From positions 62,001-126,000 of the forward strand of contig CAZDEB010000008.1 in assembly GCA_964504305.1 (NCBI GenBank): a stretch of DNA of 64,000 bases. The letters are read 5' to 3'. The position numbers were made by a program, and so were the translations under genes. Positions 51,803 through 59,404 of the stretch are shown here, one piece after another (within the stretch, counting starts at the first letter, position 1; each line of letters begins with the position of its first letter). The notes under the pieces are model-generated. The model had not been told where the DNA came from. It saw only the letters and a list, made by a program, of their open reading frames with translations, and made no database searches. This DNA is from UBA11606 sp964504305. Lineage in GTDB: Bacteria > Actinomycetota > Acidimicrobiia > Acidimicrobiales > Aldehydirespiratoraceae.

Positions 51803-52735
51803 TCATGTGCTTTCGATGCCATGATCTGATCGTAATCGTGGTCGAGCGGCCACCGGTTGCTCTCCAGCAACAGTTGTGCGCCACATTTCGCGCCGCAGTC
51901 CGTGATAGTCGGCCAGCGGGAGATGCATCGTGCAGCGGTTGTCCCACACCGCGACCGAGCCCGACTGCCATCTGAACCGGCAAAGATGCGCGGGAGCGGT
52001 GGCCGTCTCGTATATCTGGGCGAGAATCGCTTCGCTTTCCTCCGGCCTCATTCCTGCGATCGTGCGGGTGTACACGGGGTTGACCGCGAACACCTCGCGG
52101 CCAGTGCGCGGGTGGCGACACAGAAGCGGATGCGATTGGGTATCGACGCCTTCGTCGCCATAAGCAATGTCCATGTTTTCGATCAGTTCGTTGTGGCGGG
52201 CCTGCGGTCCGTATCCCATCTCTGGGCTGTGAACGGCGTCGACCCCGCCGAGCATGGAGCGCAAAGTTTCCGAGGCGTGCTCGGTGGCTAGATACATGTT
52301 GCACCACAGCGTGTCACCACCCCACGCTGGTGTATCGACGCCATACAGAATTGTGTAGGCCGGCGGGCAGGCCTGAAAAGACCAATCCGAATGCCAGGCC
52401 CCACCGAATACCACCGGCTGCTTCTCGTCGGCCTCCTTCACGAGGCGCACCACGTGAGGATGATCTTTCATTGCGGTGACAAACGGGTCGTGCCCGTACT
52501 CGCCCCAGCGCCGCGTGAACTGCTCGAGTTGAGCGGGGTCGAGGCGCTGATCTCGAAAGAACACCACCAGATGGTCGTCAGACGCGGTGCGGATTTCGGC
52601 CATTTGACCTTCGCTCAACGTCGCGAGGTCGACCCCGCCCACGATCGCCCCAAGCGAACCAGCCAGCGGCTCCACCACTATGTGGGCATAGTCGCGGGCC
52701 TGGTTGTTGGCGGCAGTCGTTGCGTGAAAAGCCAT
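51803..52735 (-). CDS. TauD/TfdA-family Fe(II)/2-oxoglutarate dioxygenase
   Basis: The 310-aa protein has the facial triad HxD in GGAWHSDWSF, the distal His in DNRCTMHLPLADYHG, and the 2-oxoglutarate-binding Arg in LRREMWRTTV. Family motifs are VEPLAGSLGAIVGGVDLATL and SEETLRSM-like segments. TauD relatives open taurine or alkylsulfonate, TfdA relatives 2,4-D; the substrate here is unknown. The ATG at 52735 begins MAFHATTAAN. It lies beside a cupin gene, which may be a partner in one catabolic operon. Confidence 0.88.
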   Translation of the reverse strand: MAFHATTAANNQARDYAHIVVEPLAGSLGAIVGGVDLATLSEGQMAEIRTASDDHLVVFFRDQRLDPAQLEQFTRRWGEYGHDPFVTAMKDHPHVVRLVKEADEKQPVVFGGAWHSDWSFQACPPAYTILYGVDTPAWGGDTLWCNMYLATEHASETLRSMLGGVDAVHSPEMGYGPQARHNELIENMDIAYGDEGVDTQSHPLLCRHPRTGREVFAVNPVYTRTIAGMRPEESEAILAQIYETATAPAHLCRFRWQSGSVAVWDNRCTMHLPLADYHGLRREMWRTTVAGEQPVAARPRLRSDHGIEST

Positions 52736-52745
52736 CCCGCGCACC

Positions 52746-53285
52746 TTAGGGCGTGTCGGCGCAGCGATCCGTCGCGCCGGCAGAAGCCTTGGCAAACACT
52801 GCCCTTAGATCTTCTAAACCAGCAGGGATTTCGATGGGCGGGTCCGGTAGCTGCTCCACTCCTCGATCGGCCAGCCACTGCCGCATCGACAACTCGTCGT
52901 CGCTCCACGATCGGGGATCGCCCATCATCACTTCGTACAGTTCGACCCCCTCTGGCCCGGCGACAAAGGGCCCAAACGATGCTCCGAAGGGCAACTCGAT
53001 GTGATTGCCGGGGCCGAGTTCGACATCGCCACACTTGAACGAGCCAGCGAGCACCACGAGCGTGTGAGGGCTGTAATGACCGTGATGGCGCACAATCATG
53101 CCCGGGTCCCATCGAGCAAACAGCGCGAGGTAAAGCGGTTCGACCGAGAAGGCGACCCACTTCTCCCAGACGTGCGACACGCTGGCGTCGGCATTGCGCT
53201 GGCTCCGCACCGCGACATAAGGAACATTGTCGTCGTCAATTGACGAAAAGACGGGCGAGACACCATCGACACGAGGCGTGGACAT
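52746..53285 (-). CDS. Cupin-domain protein
   Basis: The 179-aa protein has the cupin pattern PGMIVRHHGHYSPHTLVVLA with metal-binding His residues, GPGNHIELPFGASFGPFVAG, and a C-terminal helix (DELSMRQWLADRGVEQLPD). Only one cupin motif pair is seen. It could be a metal-dependent dioxygenase or a sensor. It lies between the patatin gene and the TauD-type dioxygenase, all on the same strand with 9-10 bp gaps, so they are likely one operon. Confidence 0.75.
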   Translation of the reverse strand: MSTPRVDGVSPVFSSIDDDNVPYVAVRSQRNADASVSHVWEKWVAFSVEPLYLALFARWDPGMIVRHHGHYSPHTLVVLAGSFKCGDVELGPGNHIELPFGASFGPFVAGPEGVELYEVMMGDPRSWSDDELSMRQWLADRGVEQLPDPPIEIPAGLEDLRAVFAKASAGATDRCADTP

Positions 53286-53294
53286 CGATCCGGT

Positions 53295-54404
53295 TTACTC
53301 GCCGAGCAGAAATTCGCAAAGTCGAGTAGAGCGCACGTCCTTTACCGAAGCCGACGGATGGGTGAGCACCACTCTCTGCTCCACTGCAATACCGCCTGGC
53401 CCCCCAAGGCCGAAGTGATCAACCGCTGCCTCCGCTCCGCCGATGAGCGCATCAACAAGAACCGGACGCGAACGTTCGAGGCGTTCCGGAAGACGCAACG
53501 ACCGCGGTAGGTCGACAATGTCAAACCGTGGCTGGCCGCGCCCTTCGTACCACTCGATCGGGGTGGCCAACCCATCCGCGACCGCTCGCAGATTCCACGC
53601 CTCGAAACTGGAGCGCTGCGGCAACGAGGCCACCAGATCGCCGACGTGGTCGCCGTGCACTCGCCGTACCAGTGGGATAACGGTGAATCGTTCGACGAAC
53701 GACAACGAGTCGAGTTCTTCGCGGTCGGTCACGGGTCGAGACGGCAGGACCAGCACGTGGGTTGCGCCGAGCGCCGCGGCAGCACGCCACGGAACCTGTT
53801 CGTGCAACCCGCCATCGACATAATATTCGTCGTCGACCAGCTTCGGGCCACCAGCCAGCACCGGTAGCGAAGCCGTTGCTTTGAGAATCGAGGCGACCCG
53901 GTCGGGCGGTCCGTCTACTCGCAGGACCCGGCAAGTGTTCGCTGGTTCGATCCCCGAGACGGTCGCGTACAGAGGCACATCACTGTTGGCGACCGCGTCG
54001 AGGTCGAGGCCGCGACCAATCGCTGCTTCGTCGATGAGGTAATCAAGGTCGAGCGCCGCTTCCATACGGAGCAAACGGGTCCGGTCGAGGAACGGCTCGG
54101 CATTGAGTTCGGTGTAGAACAACACGCTTCCCTCGAGAGTGCGACCATCCACGAAGAACGCCGCGGCCAGCGCTCCTGCCGATGTGCCGACGGCGAAGTC
54201 GATCGTGGATCGCAGTCCGAGCTGCTCGAGTGCGAGCAACATGCCAGCCGATATGACGCCGCGCATTCCGCCGCCTTCCACCGCCAGGGCCAGCACGAAT
54301 TCGTCATCTCGTTGGTTGGGCAGGCTGCCGCTGGCCAAGCGGCCTCGCATGAGCTCGGCGGCCGAGACCGAAGAACGCGGAAGCGAGACGCGGGCGGGAG
54401 CCAT
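53295..54404 (-). CDS. Patatin-like phospholipase
   Basis: The 369-aa protein has the oxyanion-hole motif EGGGMRGVISAGMLLAL, the nucleophile GTSAGALAAA (GxSxG), and the catalytic Asp in YYVDGGLHEQVPWRAA. Patatins hydrolyse acyl lipids. The N-terminal 35 residues lack a clear signal, so it is probably cytoplasmic or membrane-associated. It follows the DyP gene after a strong terminator and heads the patatin-cupin-TauD run. Confidence 0.88.
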   Translation of the reverse strand: MAPARVSLPRSSVSAAELMRGRLASGSLPNQRDDEFVLALAVEGGGMRGVISAGMLLALEQLGLRSTIDFAVGTSAGALAAAFFVDGRTLEGSVLFYTELNAEPFLDRTRLLRMEAALDLDYLIDEAAIGRGLDLDAVANSDVPLYATVSGIEPANTCRVLRVDGPPDRVASILKATASLPVLAGGPKLVDDEYYVDGGLHEQVPWRAAAALGATHVLVLPSRPVTDREELDSLSFVERFTVIPLVRRVHGDHVGDLVASLPQRSSFEAWNLRAVADGLATPIEWYEGRGQPRFDIVDLPRSLRLPERLERSRPVLVDALIGGAEAAVDHFGLGGPGGIAVEQRVVLTHPSASVKDVRSTRLCEFLLGE

Positions 54405-54442
54405 CGGCGCCGACGCTAGCTGGTAGAGCGCGGCGAAAAATG

Positions 54443-54478
54443 AATCACCGGCGACCTCGGTAGAGGCCGCCGGTGATT
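54443..54478 (-). terminator. Rho-independent terminator after the DyP gene
   Basis: aatcaccggcgacctc (54443-54458) pairs with gaggccgccggtgatt (54463-54478) over 16 bp (one G-U on the minus strand, 4-nt loop). On the minus strand the stem is followed by a T-run (54436-54440). It lies 20 bp after the DyP stop. Confidence 0.85.
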
Positions 54479-54497
54479 TTCGATCAATCTGCGGTGG

Positions 54498-55412
54498 CTA
54501 GGCCAGAGCAGCGTCGAGAGCTTCGACCGAGGGTGCGAAGTAGTACGAACCCGAAGCCGGGGTCGAGTAGTTGGTGATCAGATCGGTCTCTTGGCCGCCG
54601 AGGCCGTACATGGCTTCCATGCGCTCACGCATCGGGGCTTGGGTCTTGCAAAAGCCCATGAAGTAGAGGCCGACGGTGCCGTCGTGGAAAGCGTAGGGCG
54701 TCGAGCGACGAACCATTTCGCCGCGCTTGGCGGTGGACTCGTCGCCGGTTTCGCCTTCGCGCAGTTCTACGTGACGAAGGTGCGATCCCGGAACCTGGGT
54801 GCCGAGCTTGGTGGAGTCGGCCTTGGTACGACCGAAGGTGTTCTCCTCCTCGCCGAGCGAAAGGCTCGCCCAGTAGCCCATGTCGTGTACCCAACGCTGA
54901 GCAATGCAGTACGAGCCGCCCTCGCCGGGCTGACCGTCGTCGATGATCCCGCGGTCTTGTTGATCTTCGGGCTCGGGGTTGCCCGTGCCGTCGATGTGAC
55001 CGGTGAGGTCGAGACTGTTCTTGTAGATGAAGCACGGTGTCTCGCGAGCGACCGACATGTGACCGGCGACAGCGTTGCGGAACGTGTGCTGAACCTCCCA
55101 GATGAGGTCTTTGTCAGCATGGTGAACCCATACGAGAAGTTCTTCCTGGGTGCCCTTGGCCACCTTGGCACCATCGGGCGATTCGTAGCCCGGGTAGGCC
55201 TGGAAGTCGCTGCCGGTTTCGACACCGAGATCATCGGCAAGGGTCGGGCCGAGCAGGACGCAAAGGTTCACGCCTTGAGCGTCGGCATCGGCCCGCATGG
55301 CCGAGATCGCGCTCTTGATGACGCCGAGGTCGGCGCCCTCGGTGCGGCTCATGTGGACGTACCACTGGTACTTCTGCAGATCCGTCAGGATCGCGGGCTG
55401 CGATGTTGCCAT
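54498..55412 (-). CDS. DyP-type heme peroxidase
   Basis: The 304-aa protein has the distal GHIDGTGNPEPEDQ (GxxDG) motif with catalytic Asp, the heme-ligand region GSHLRHVELRE, and Arg in GEMVRRSTPYAF. Dye-decolorising peroxidases oxidise a wide range of compounds with hydrogen peroxide. There is no signal peptide and no encapsulin gene nearby. The AGGGGA 6 nt before the ATG supports the start. It is divergent from an SDR gene across 143 bp. Confidence 0.93.
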   Translation of the reverse strand: MATSQPAILTDLQKYQWYVHMSRTEGADLGVIKSAISAMRADADAQGVNLCVLLGPTLADDLGVETGSDFQAYPGYESPDGAKVAKGTQEELLVWVHHADKDLIWEVQHTFRNAVAGHMSVARETPCFIYKNSLDLTGHIDGTGNPEPEDQQDRGIIDDGQPGEGGSYCIAQRWVHDMGYWASLSLGEEENTFGRTKADSTKLGTQVPGSHLRHVELREGETGDESTAKRGEMVRRSTPYAFHDGTVGLYFMGFCKTQAPMRERMEAMYGLGGQETDLITNYSTPASGSYYFAPSVEALDAALA

Positions 55413-55555
55413 CTTTTGTCCCCTGTATTTCGGTGGAAGGAGTATGTGTTTGCGACCTTAGACGAAGTCCAACCTCGCTACCTACGCCTTGGAGCGAGTT
55501 TTCGGTGGAACGGCCAAATTTCTCGGCACGAGCCAAGTCACCTACGATCGCTTCG

Positions 55556-56410
55556 ATGCAGAACTTCACCGACAAAATCGCGGTCGTTACCGGCGCCGGT
55601 ACCGGCATGGGACGCGAGCTGGCCCTGCAACTCGCAGATGCCGGAGCCCATCTGGGTTTGTGCGACTTGTCGCCCGACACGCTCGAAGAGACCGCCGCCC
55701 TTGTCAAGGATCAGTCGCCCGCATGCCGCATCGCGACGCATCTCGCCGATGTTTCTACCGAAACCGATCTGGTCGAGTTCCGCGACGCTGTCACTGTCGG
55801 GTTGCAGACCAATCACGTTCACTTGCTGTTCAACAACGCCGGAGTAGCAGGCGGTGGGAGTCTGTTCACCGACAACCGAGACGGATGGGACCGCACCTTT
55901 GCCGTTACGTGGGGCGGCGTCTACCTCGGCACCCGCGTGTTTCTCCCGTTGCTGGTGGCCGCCGACGAGGCCGCGATCATCAATACCAGTTCGGTTAATG
56001 GGTTCTACGCATCGATGGGTCCGGATCGTCCTCACACCGCCTACTCAGCCGCCAAATTTGCCGTCAAGGGCTTCACCGAAGCGCTGATCACCGATCTGGC
56101 CCTCAATGCTCCACATGTGCGAGCTCACCTTGTGATGCCCGGCCACATCCGAACCAAAATCGTCGCCAATTCGATGCGCCACAGCATCAACGAACCAACG
56201 GCCGAGGAGGCCGAACTGATGCTTGAGGTCTCGAAGATGTTCGAGGACCGAGCACCAATGACCGCCGCCGAGGCCGCCAAGGTGATCCTTGATGGGGTTC
56301 GAAACGACCAGTGGCGGATCCTGGTGGGCGATGACGCCGTCGAACTCGACCAAATTGTTAGAGCCGATCCAGAGCACGCTTACGACAAGAACTACTTCAA
56401 TCTGCTCTAA
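55556..56410 (+). CDS. Short-chain dehydrogenase/reductase
   Basis: The 284-aa classical SDR has IAVVTGAGTGMGRELALQLA, LFNNAGVAGGGSLFTDN, the catalytic Ser in IINTSSVNGFYAS, and YSAAKFAVKGFTEALI with YxxxK. PGHIRTKI follows. The substrate is unknown. The ATG at 55556 directly precedes the nucleotide-binding motif. It lies 40 bp upstream of trpB2 on the same strand. Confidence 0.88.
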   Translation: MQNFTDKIAVVTGAGTGMGRELALQLADAGAHLGLCDLSPDTLEETAALVKDQSPACRIATHLADVSTETDLVEFRDAVTVGLQTNHVHLLFNNAGVAGGGSLFTDNRDGWDRTFAVTWGGVYLGTRVFLPLLVAADEAAIINTSSVNGFYASMGPDRPHTAYSAAKFAVKGFTEALITDLALNAPHVRAHLVMPGHIRTKIVANSMRHSINEPTAEEAELMLEVSKMFEDRAPMTAAEAAKVILDGVRNDQWRILVGDDAVELDQIVRADPEHAYDKNYFNLL

Positions 56411-56450
56411 TCAAACCCGAGACAACACCATCGTCAGAACGGAGCGACCC

Positions 56451-57818
56451 ATGGCCGCGGACTACAGCAAGGTCCTACTCGAAGAATCCGAGATGCCCAC
56501 CCAGTGGTACAACGTGATTCCCGACTTGCCGACGCCGCCCCCGCCGCCGTTGCATCCAGGCACCCACGAACCGATCGGGCCCGACGATCTTGCGCCCCTG
56601 TTCCCGATGGCGCTGATCATGCAAGAGGTCACCTCCGACTCTTATATCGATATCCCGGGCGGTGTGCTCGACGTTTACAAGCTGTGGCGGCCGAGCCCGT
56701 TGTTTCGGGCTCGTCGACTCGAACAGCTTCTCGATACTCCGGCAAAAATCTTTTACAAGTACGAAGGTGTCAGCCCGGCCGGGTCTCACAAGCCCAACAC
56801 CTCTGTCCCTCAGGCCTACTACAACCATCAAGAAGGCATTACCAAACTGACCACCGAAACCGGCGCGGGCCAATGGGGTAGCGCCCTTGCGTTCGCGACC
56901 GCCCAATACGGGATCGAGTGCGAGGTTTGGCAGGTCGCGGCCTCCTACCGAGCCAAGCCCCATCGCAAGACGATGATGGAAATCTGGGGGGCGACGCTTC
57001 ATCCCAGCCCCAGCGATCTCACCGATTTTGGTCGCTCGCTTCTGGCCGAGAACCCCGACCATCCGGGCAGCCTTGGGATCGCCATCTCCGAAGCCGTGTC
57101 GATGGCCGTCGCCGATCCCAACACCCGCTATGCCCTCGGGTCGGTGCTCAACCATGTGCTGTTGCACCAGACCATCATCGGCGAGGAAGCGCTTCTTCAA
57201 CTGGCCAAGGTCGGCGAAACTCCCGACCTGCTCGTGGGCTGCACCGGCGGCGGCTCGAACTTTGGTGGCCTCAGCTTCCCGTTCTTGCGCGAGAAGCTGA
57301 AGGGAAACATGAACCCCACCATCCGTTGCGTCGAACCGGCCGCGTGTCCGTCGCTCAGCAAGGGAGAGTACCGCTACGACTTCGGCGACACCGCCGGCAT
57401 GACTCCTCTGGTCAAGATGCACACGCTGGGTCACGGATTTGTGCCCGACGCGATCCACGCCGGGGGTCTGCGGTACCACGGCATGTCGCCGCTGGTTTCG
57501 CACCTCTACGAGACCGGTCTGGTTGAGGCCGAGGCCATCGGTCAAACCGAGTGCTTCACGGGCGCGCTGCAGTTTGCTCGCTCCGAAGGCATCGTGCCGG
57601 CTCCCGAACCAACCCACGCCATCGCCGCGGCGATCCGCGAGGCGCTGCGCTGCAAGGAAACCGGCGAAGAAAAGACCATCCTCACCGCTCTGTGCGGCCA
57701 CGGCCATCTCGACCTTGCGGCCTACGAGCAATTCCTCGCCGGCGACATGGTCGATTACGACCTGTCCGACGACGCCATCGCCGCGGCGATGGCTCAGGTG
57801 CCGGTAATCGACGCCTAA
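56451..57818 (+). CDS. trpB2: Tryptophan synthase beta-like protein, TrpB2 type
   Basis: It makes tryptophan from serine and indole with PLP. The 455-aa protein has the PLP lysine in YEGVSPAGSHKPNTSVPQAY, ETGAGQWGSALAFATAQYG, PDLLVGCTGGGSNFGGLSFP, and a C-terminal HAIAAAIREALRCKETGEEK and LTALCGHGHLDL. The N-terminal extension (YNVIPDLPTPPPPPLHPGTH) marks the TrpB2 subfamily, which acts without the alpha subunit in indole salvage. The GGAG 6 nt before the ATG at 56451 fixes the start. No trpA is nearby, in line with TrpB2. Its stop overlaps the thrH stop (CTAA). Confidence 0.92.
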   Translation: MAADYSKVLLEESEMPTQWYNVIPDLPTPPPPPLHPGTHEPIGPDDLAPLFPMALIMQEVTSDSYIDIPGGVLDVYKLWRPSPLFRARRLEQLLDTPAKIFYKYEGVSPAGSHKPNTSVPQAYYNHQEGITKLTTETGAGQWGSALAFATAQYGIECEVWQVAASYRAKPHRKTMMEIWGATLHPSPSDLTDFGRSLLAENPDHPGSLGIAISEAVSMAVADPNTRYALGSVLNHVLLHQTIIGEEALLQLAKVGETPDLLVGCTGGGSNFGGLSFPFLREKLKGNMNPTIRCVEPAACPSLSKGEYRYDFGDTAGMTPLVKMHTLGHGFVPDAIHAGGLRYHGMSPLVSHLYETGLVEAEAIGQTECFTGALQFARSEGIVPAPEPTHAIAAAIREALRCKETGEEKTILTALCGHGHLDLAAYEQFLAGDMVDYDLSDDAIAAAMAQVPVIDA

Positions 57819-58438
57819 TTTCCGGTTGGTCCTGGATCGGCGCTGTCGATCCAGGACCGCAGATCGGCATAGGTGCCAAACGATGGCAAATCGGCGTTCT
57901 CGGCTATTACGTTTGCGGGCGCATGAAACAGTGCCCCGGCGTTGGCGCTGCGCAACATCGACAGGTCGTTGTAGGAATCACCAGCCGCCACGACTTGATA
58001 GTTGAGCGACCGAAACGCCTCTACCGACCGGCGTTTGTGATCGTCGATGCGCAAGACGTAGTCGACGATGTGATCGTTGATGACTCTCAATTGGTGGCAC
58101 AGGATGGTCGGGCATCCCAGTTGGGCCATCAGCGGCGCGGCAAATTGCTGAAACGTGTCCGAAAGCAGAACAACCTGATAGTCGGCGCGAAGGCCGTCCA
58201 GAAAGTCTTTGGCGCCGTCGAGGGGACCCATGTCGGCCAGCACGCCACGTAGGTCGCTCATGTTCACGCCGTGCTGATCGAGAATCTCGAGCCGCCGTTG
58301 CATCAAACGGTCGTAGTTCGGTTCGTCCCGCGTTGTGACCAACAAATCGTCGATACCGGTACGTCGAGCCAGGTTGACCCACACCTCGGGGATCAGCACC
58401 CCTTCAACATCGAGAGTCACAAGCTTCTGCGGTCGCAC
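57815..58438 (-). CDS. thrH: Phosphoserine phosphatase/homoserine phosphotransferase ThrH
   Basis: The 207-aa HAD-family enzyme has TLDVEGVLIPEVWVNLARRT (nucleophile region), TTRDEPNYDRLMQRRLEILD, VVLLSDTFQQFAAPLMAQLG, CPTILCHQL and VVAAGDSYNDLSMLRSANAG. ThrH dephosphorylates phosphoserine and can move phosphate to homoserine. The start is one of two GTGs: 58438 (used) or 58420, which aligns better with ThrH length. Neither has a strong ribosome binding site. It is convergent with trpB2 and divergent from the esterase gene. Confidence 0.9.
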   Translation of the reverse strand: MRPQKLVTLDVEGVLIPEVWVNLARRTGIDDLLVTTRDEPNYDRLMQRRLEILDQHGVNMSDLRGVLADMGPLDGAKDFLDGLRADYQVVLLSDTFQQFAAPLMAQLGCPTILCHQLRVINDHIVDYVLRIDDHKRRSVEAFRSLNYQVVAAGDSYNDLSMLRSANAGALFHAPANVIAENADLPSFGTYADLRSWIDSADPGPTGN

Positions 58439-58462
58439 GGCGCAGATGCTAATGGTTGAGCC

Positions 58463-59404
58463 GTGAACTCCTCTGATCATTTCGACGGTCGCTCCATCAG
58501 CCGCGAGGCCCGGCAATGGCTCGCAGCCAATCTCCCCGAGCCCCGGCCCCCCATCTCCGCGGCGAACAGTGCCGCGGCGCGGGCGGCTACAAAGGCCGGG
58601 TTTCAGCCAGCCATGGACGCGGTGCGCCAAGAGTTCGCGGTCACCGAACGTATGGTCGATGTCGGTGGTCAGCGGTGCCGACAAGTTCTACCGGCCCGCC
58701 AAGCAGCGTCGGACGACGCGGTGGTGATGTACTTCTTCGGTGGCGGTCATGTCGTCGGCTCAACCGATGAAGACATCGTGTTGATGGCTCCGATCTGCTG
58801 TGAGGCATCGGTCGGAGTGATTGCCCCCGAGTACCCCCTCGCGCCCGAACAGCCATTCCCCGCGGCGCTGGATGCTTCGATGGCGGTTTATCGTCAACTT
58901 GTTGCGACCTATGGCGCCGATCGGGTGGTTGTTTCGGGCGAATCTGCGGGCGGCAATCTGGCGCTGGCCACCACGTTGGCCGCACGCGACGAGGGGCTTG
59001 CGCTACCCCACGCCCTAGCTCTGTTTTCACCGTGGGCTGATCTGACGTTCAGCGGCGACTCTCACCTCACCGACCGGGATCCGACACTGGTTATGGCGAC
59101 CGACGACCTCTCGCCGATGGCTCGGCTCTATTACGGCGACAACGACCCGACTTCGCCGCTCATATCGCCGATATTTGCCGACTATCACGGTTTTCCACCC
59201 ACCATGATCAGCACTGGTACCCGCGACCTTCTGCTTTCGGACTGCGTACGCATCGCCAGCGCGATGCGAACGGCCGGCGTGGATGTCGACCTGCGGGTAC
59301 GCGAAGGCATGTGGCACGTGTTCGAGTTCTACCGCGAGTTGCCGGAGGCGCGAGCCGCGGCGTCTGACATGGCCGGTTTCGTTCGCGCTCAACTCGATCG
59401 TTAG
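58463..59404 (+). CDS. Alpha/beta hydrolase of the HSL (esterase) family
   Basis: The 313-aa protein starts at a GTG and has FFGGGHVVGSTDEDI (HGGG-like oxyanion motif, first His replaced by Phe), VIAPEYPLAPEQPFPAALDA, the nucleophile VVSGESAGGNLALA, the acid in TRDLLLSDCV and the His in EGMWHVFEFY. It is a carboxylesterase or lipase of the hormone-sensitive lipase family; substrate unknown. The FGGGH variant is notable because HGGG is nearly invariant. It shares its stop with the convergent MFS gene (TTAG). Confidence 0.85.
   Translation: MNSSDHFDGRSISREARQWLAANLPEPRPPISAANSAAARAATKAGFQPAMDAVRQEFAVTERMVDVGGQRCRQVLPARQAASDDAVVMYFFGGGHVVGSTDEDIVLMAPICCEASVGVIAPEYPLAPEQPFPAALDASMAVYRQLVATYGADRVVVSGESAGGNLALATTLAARDEGLALPHALALFSPWADLTFSGDSHLTDRDPTLVMATDDLSPMARLYYGDNDPTSPLISPIFADYHGFPPTMISTGTRDLLLSDCVRIASAMRTAGVDVDLRVREGMWHVFEFYRELPEARAAASDMAGFVRAQLDR

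Noticed and set aside
55428..55510. 11-bp direct repeat tttcggtggaa (55428-55438 and 55500-55510) in the DyP-SDR intergenic region
   Set aside because: It is short and close to chance expectation, so no regulatory role is claimed.
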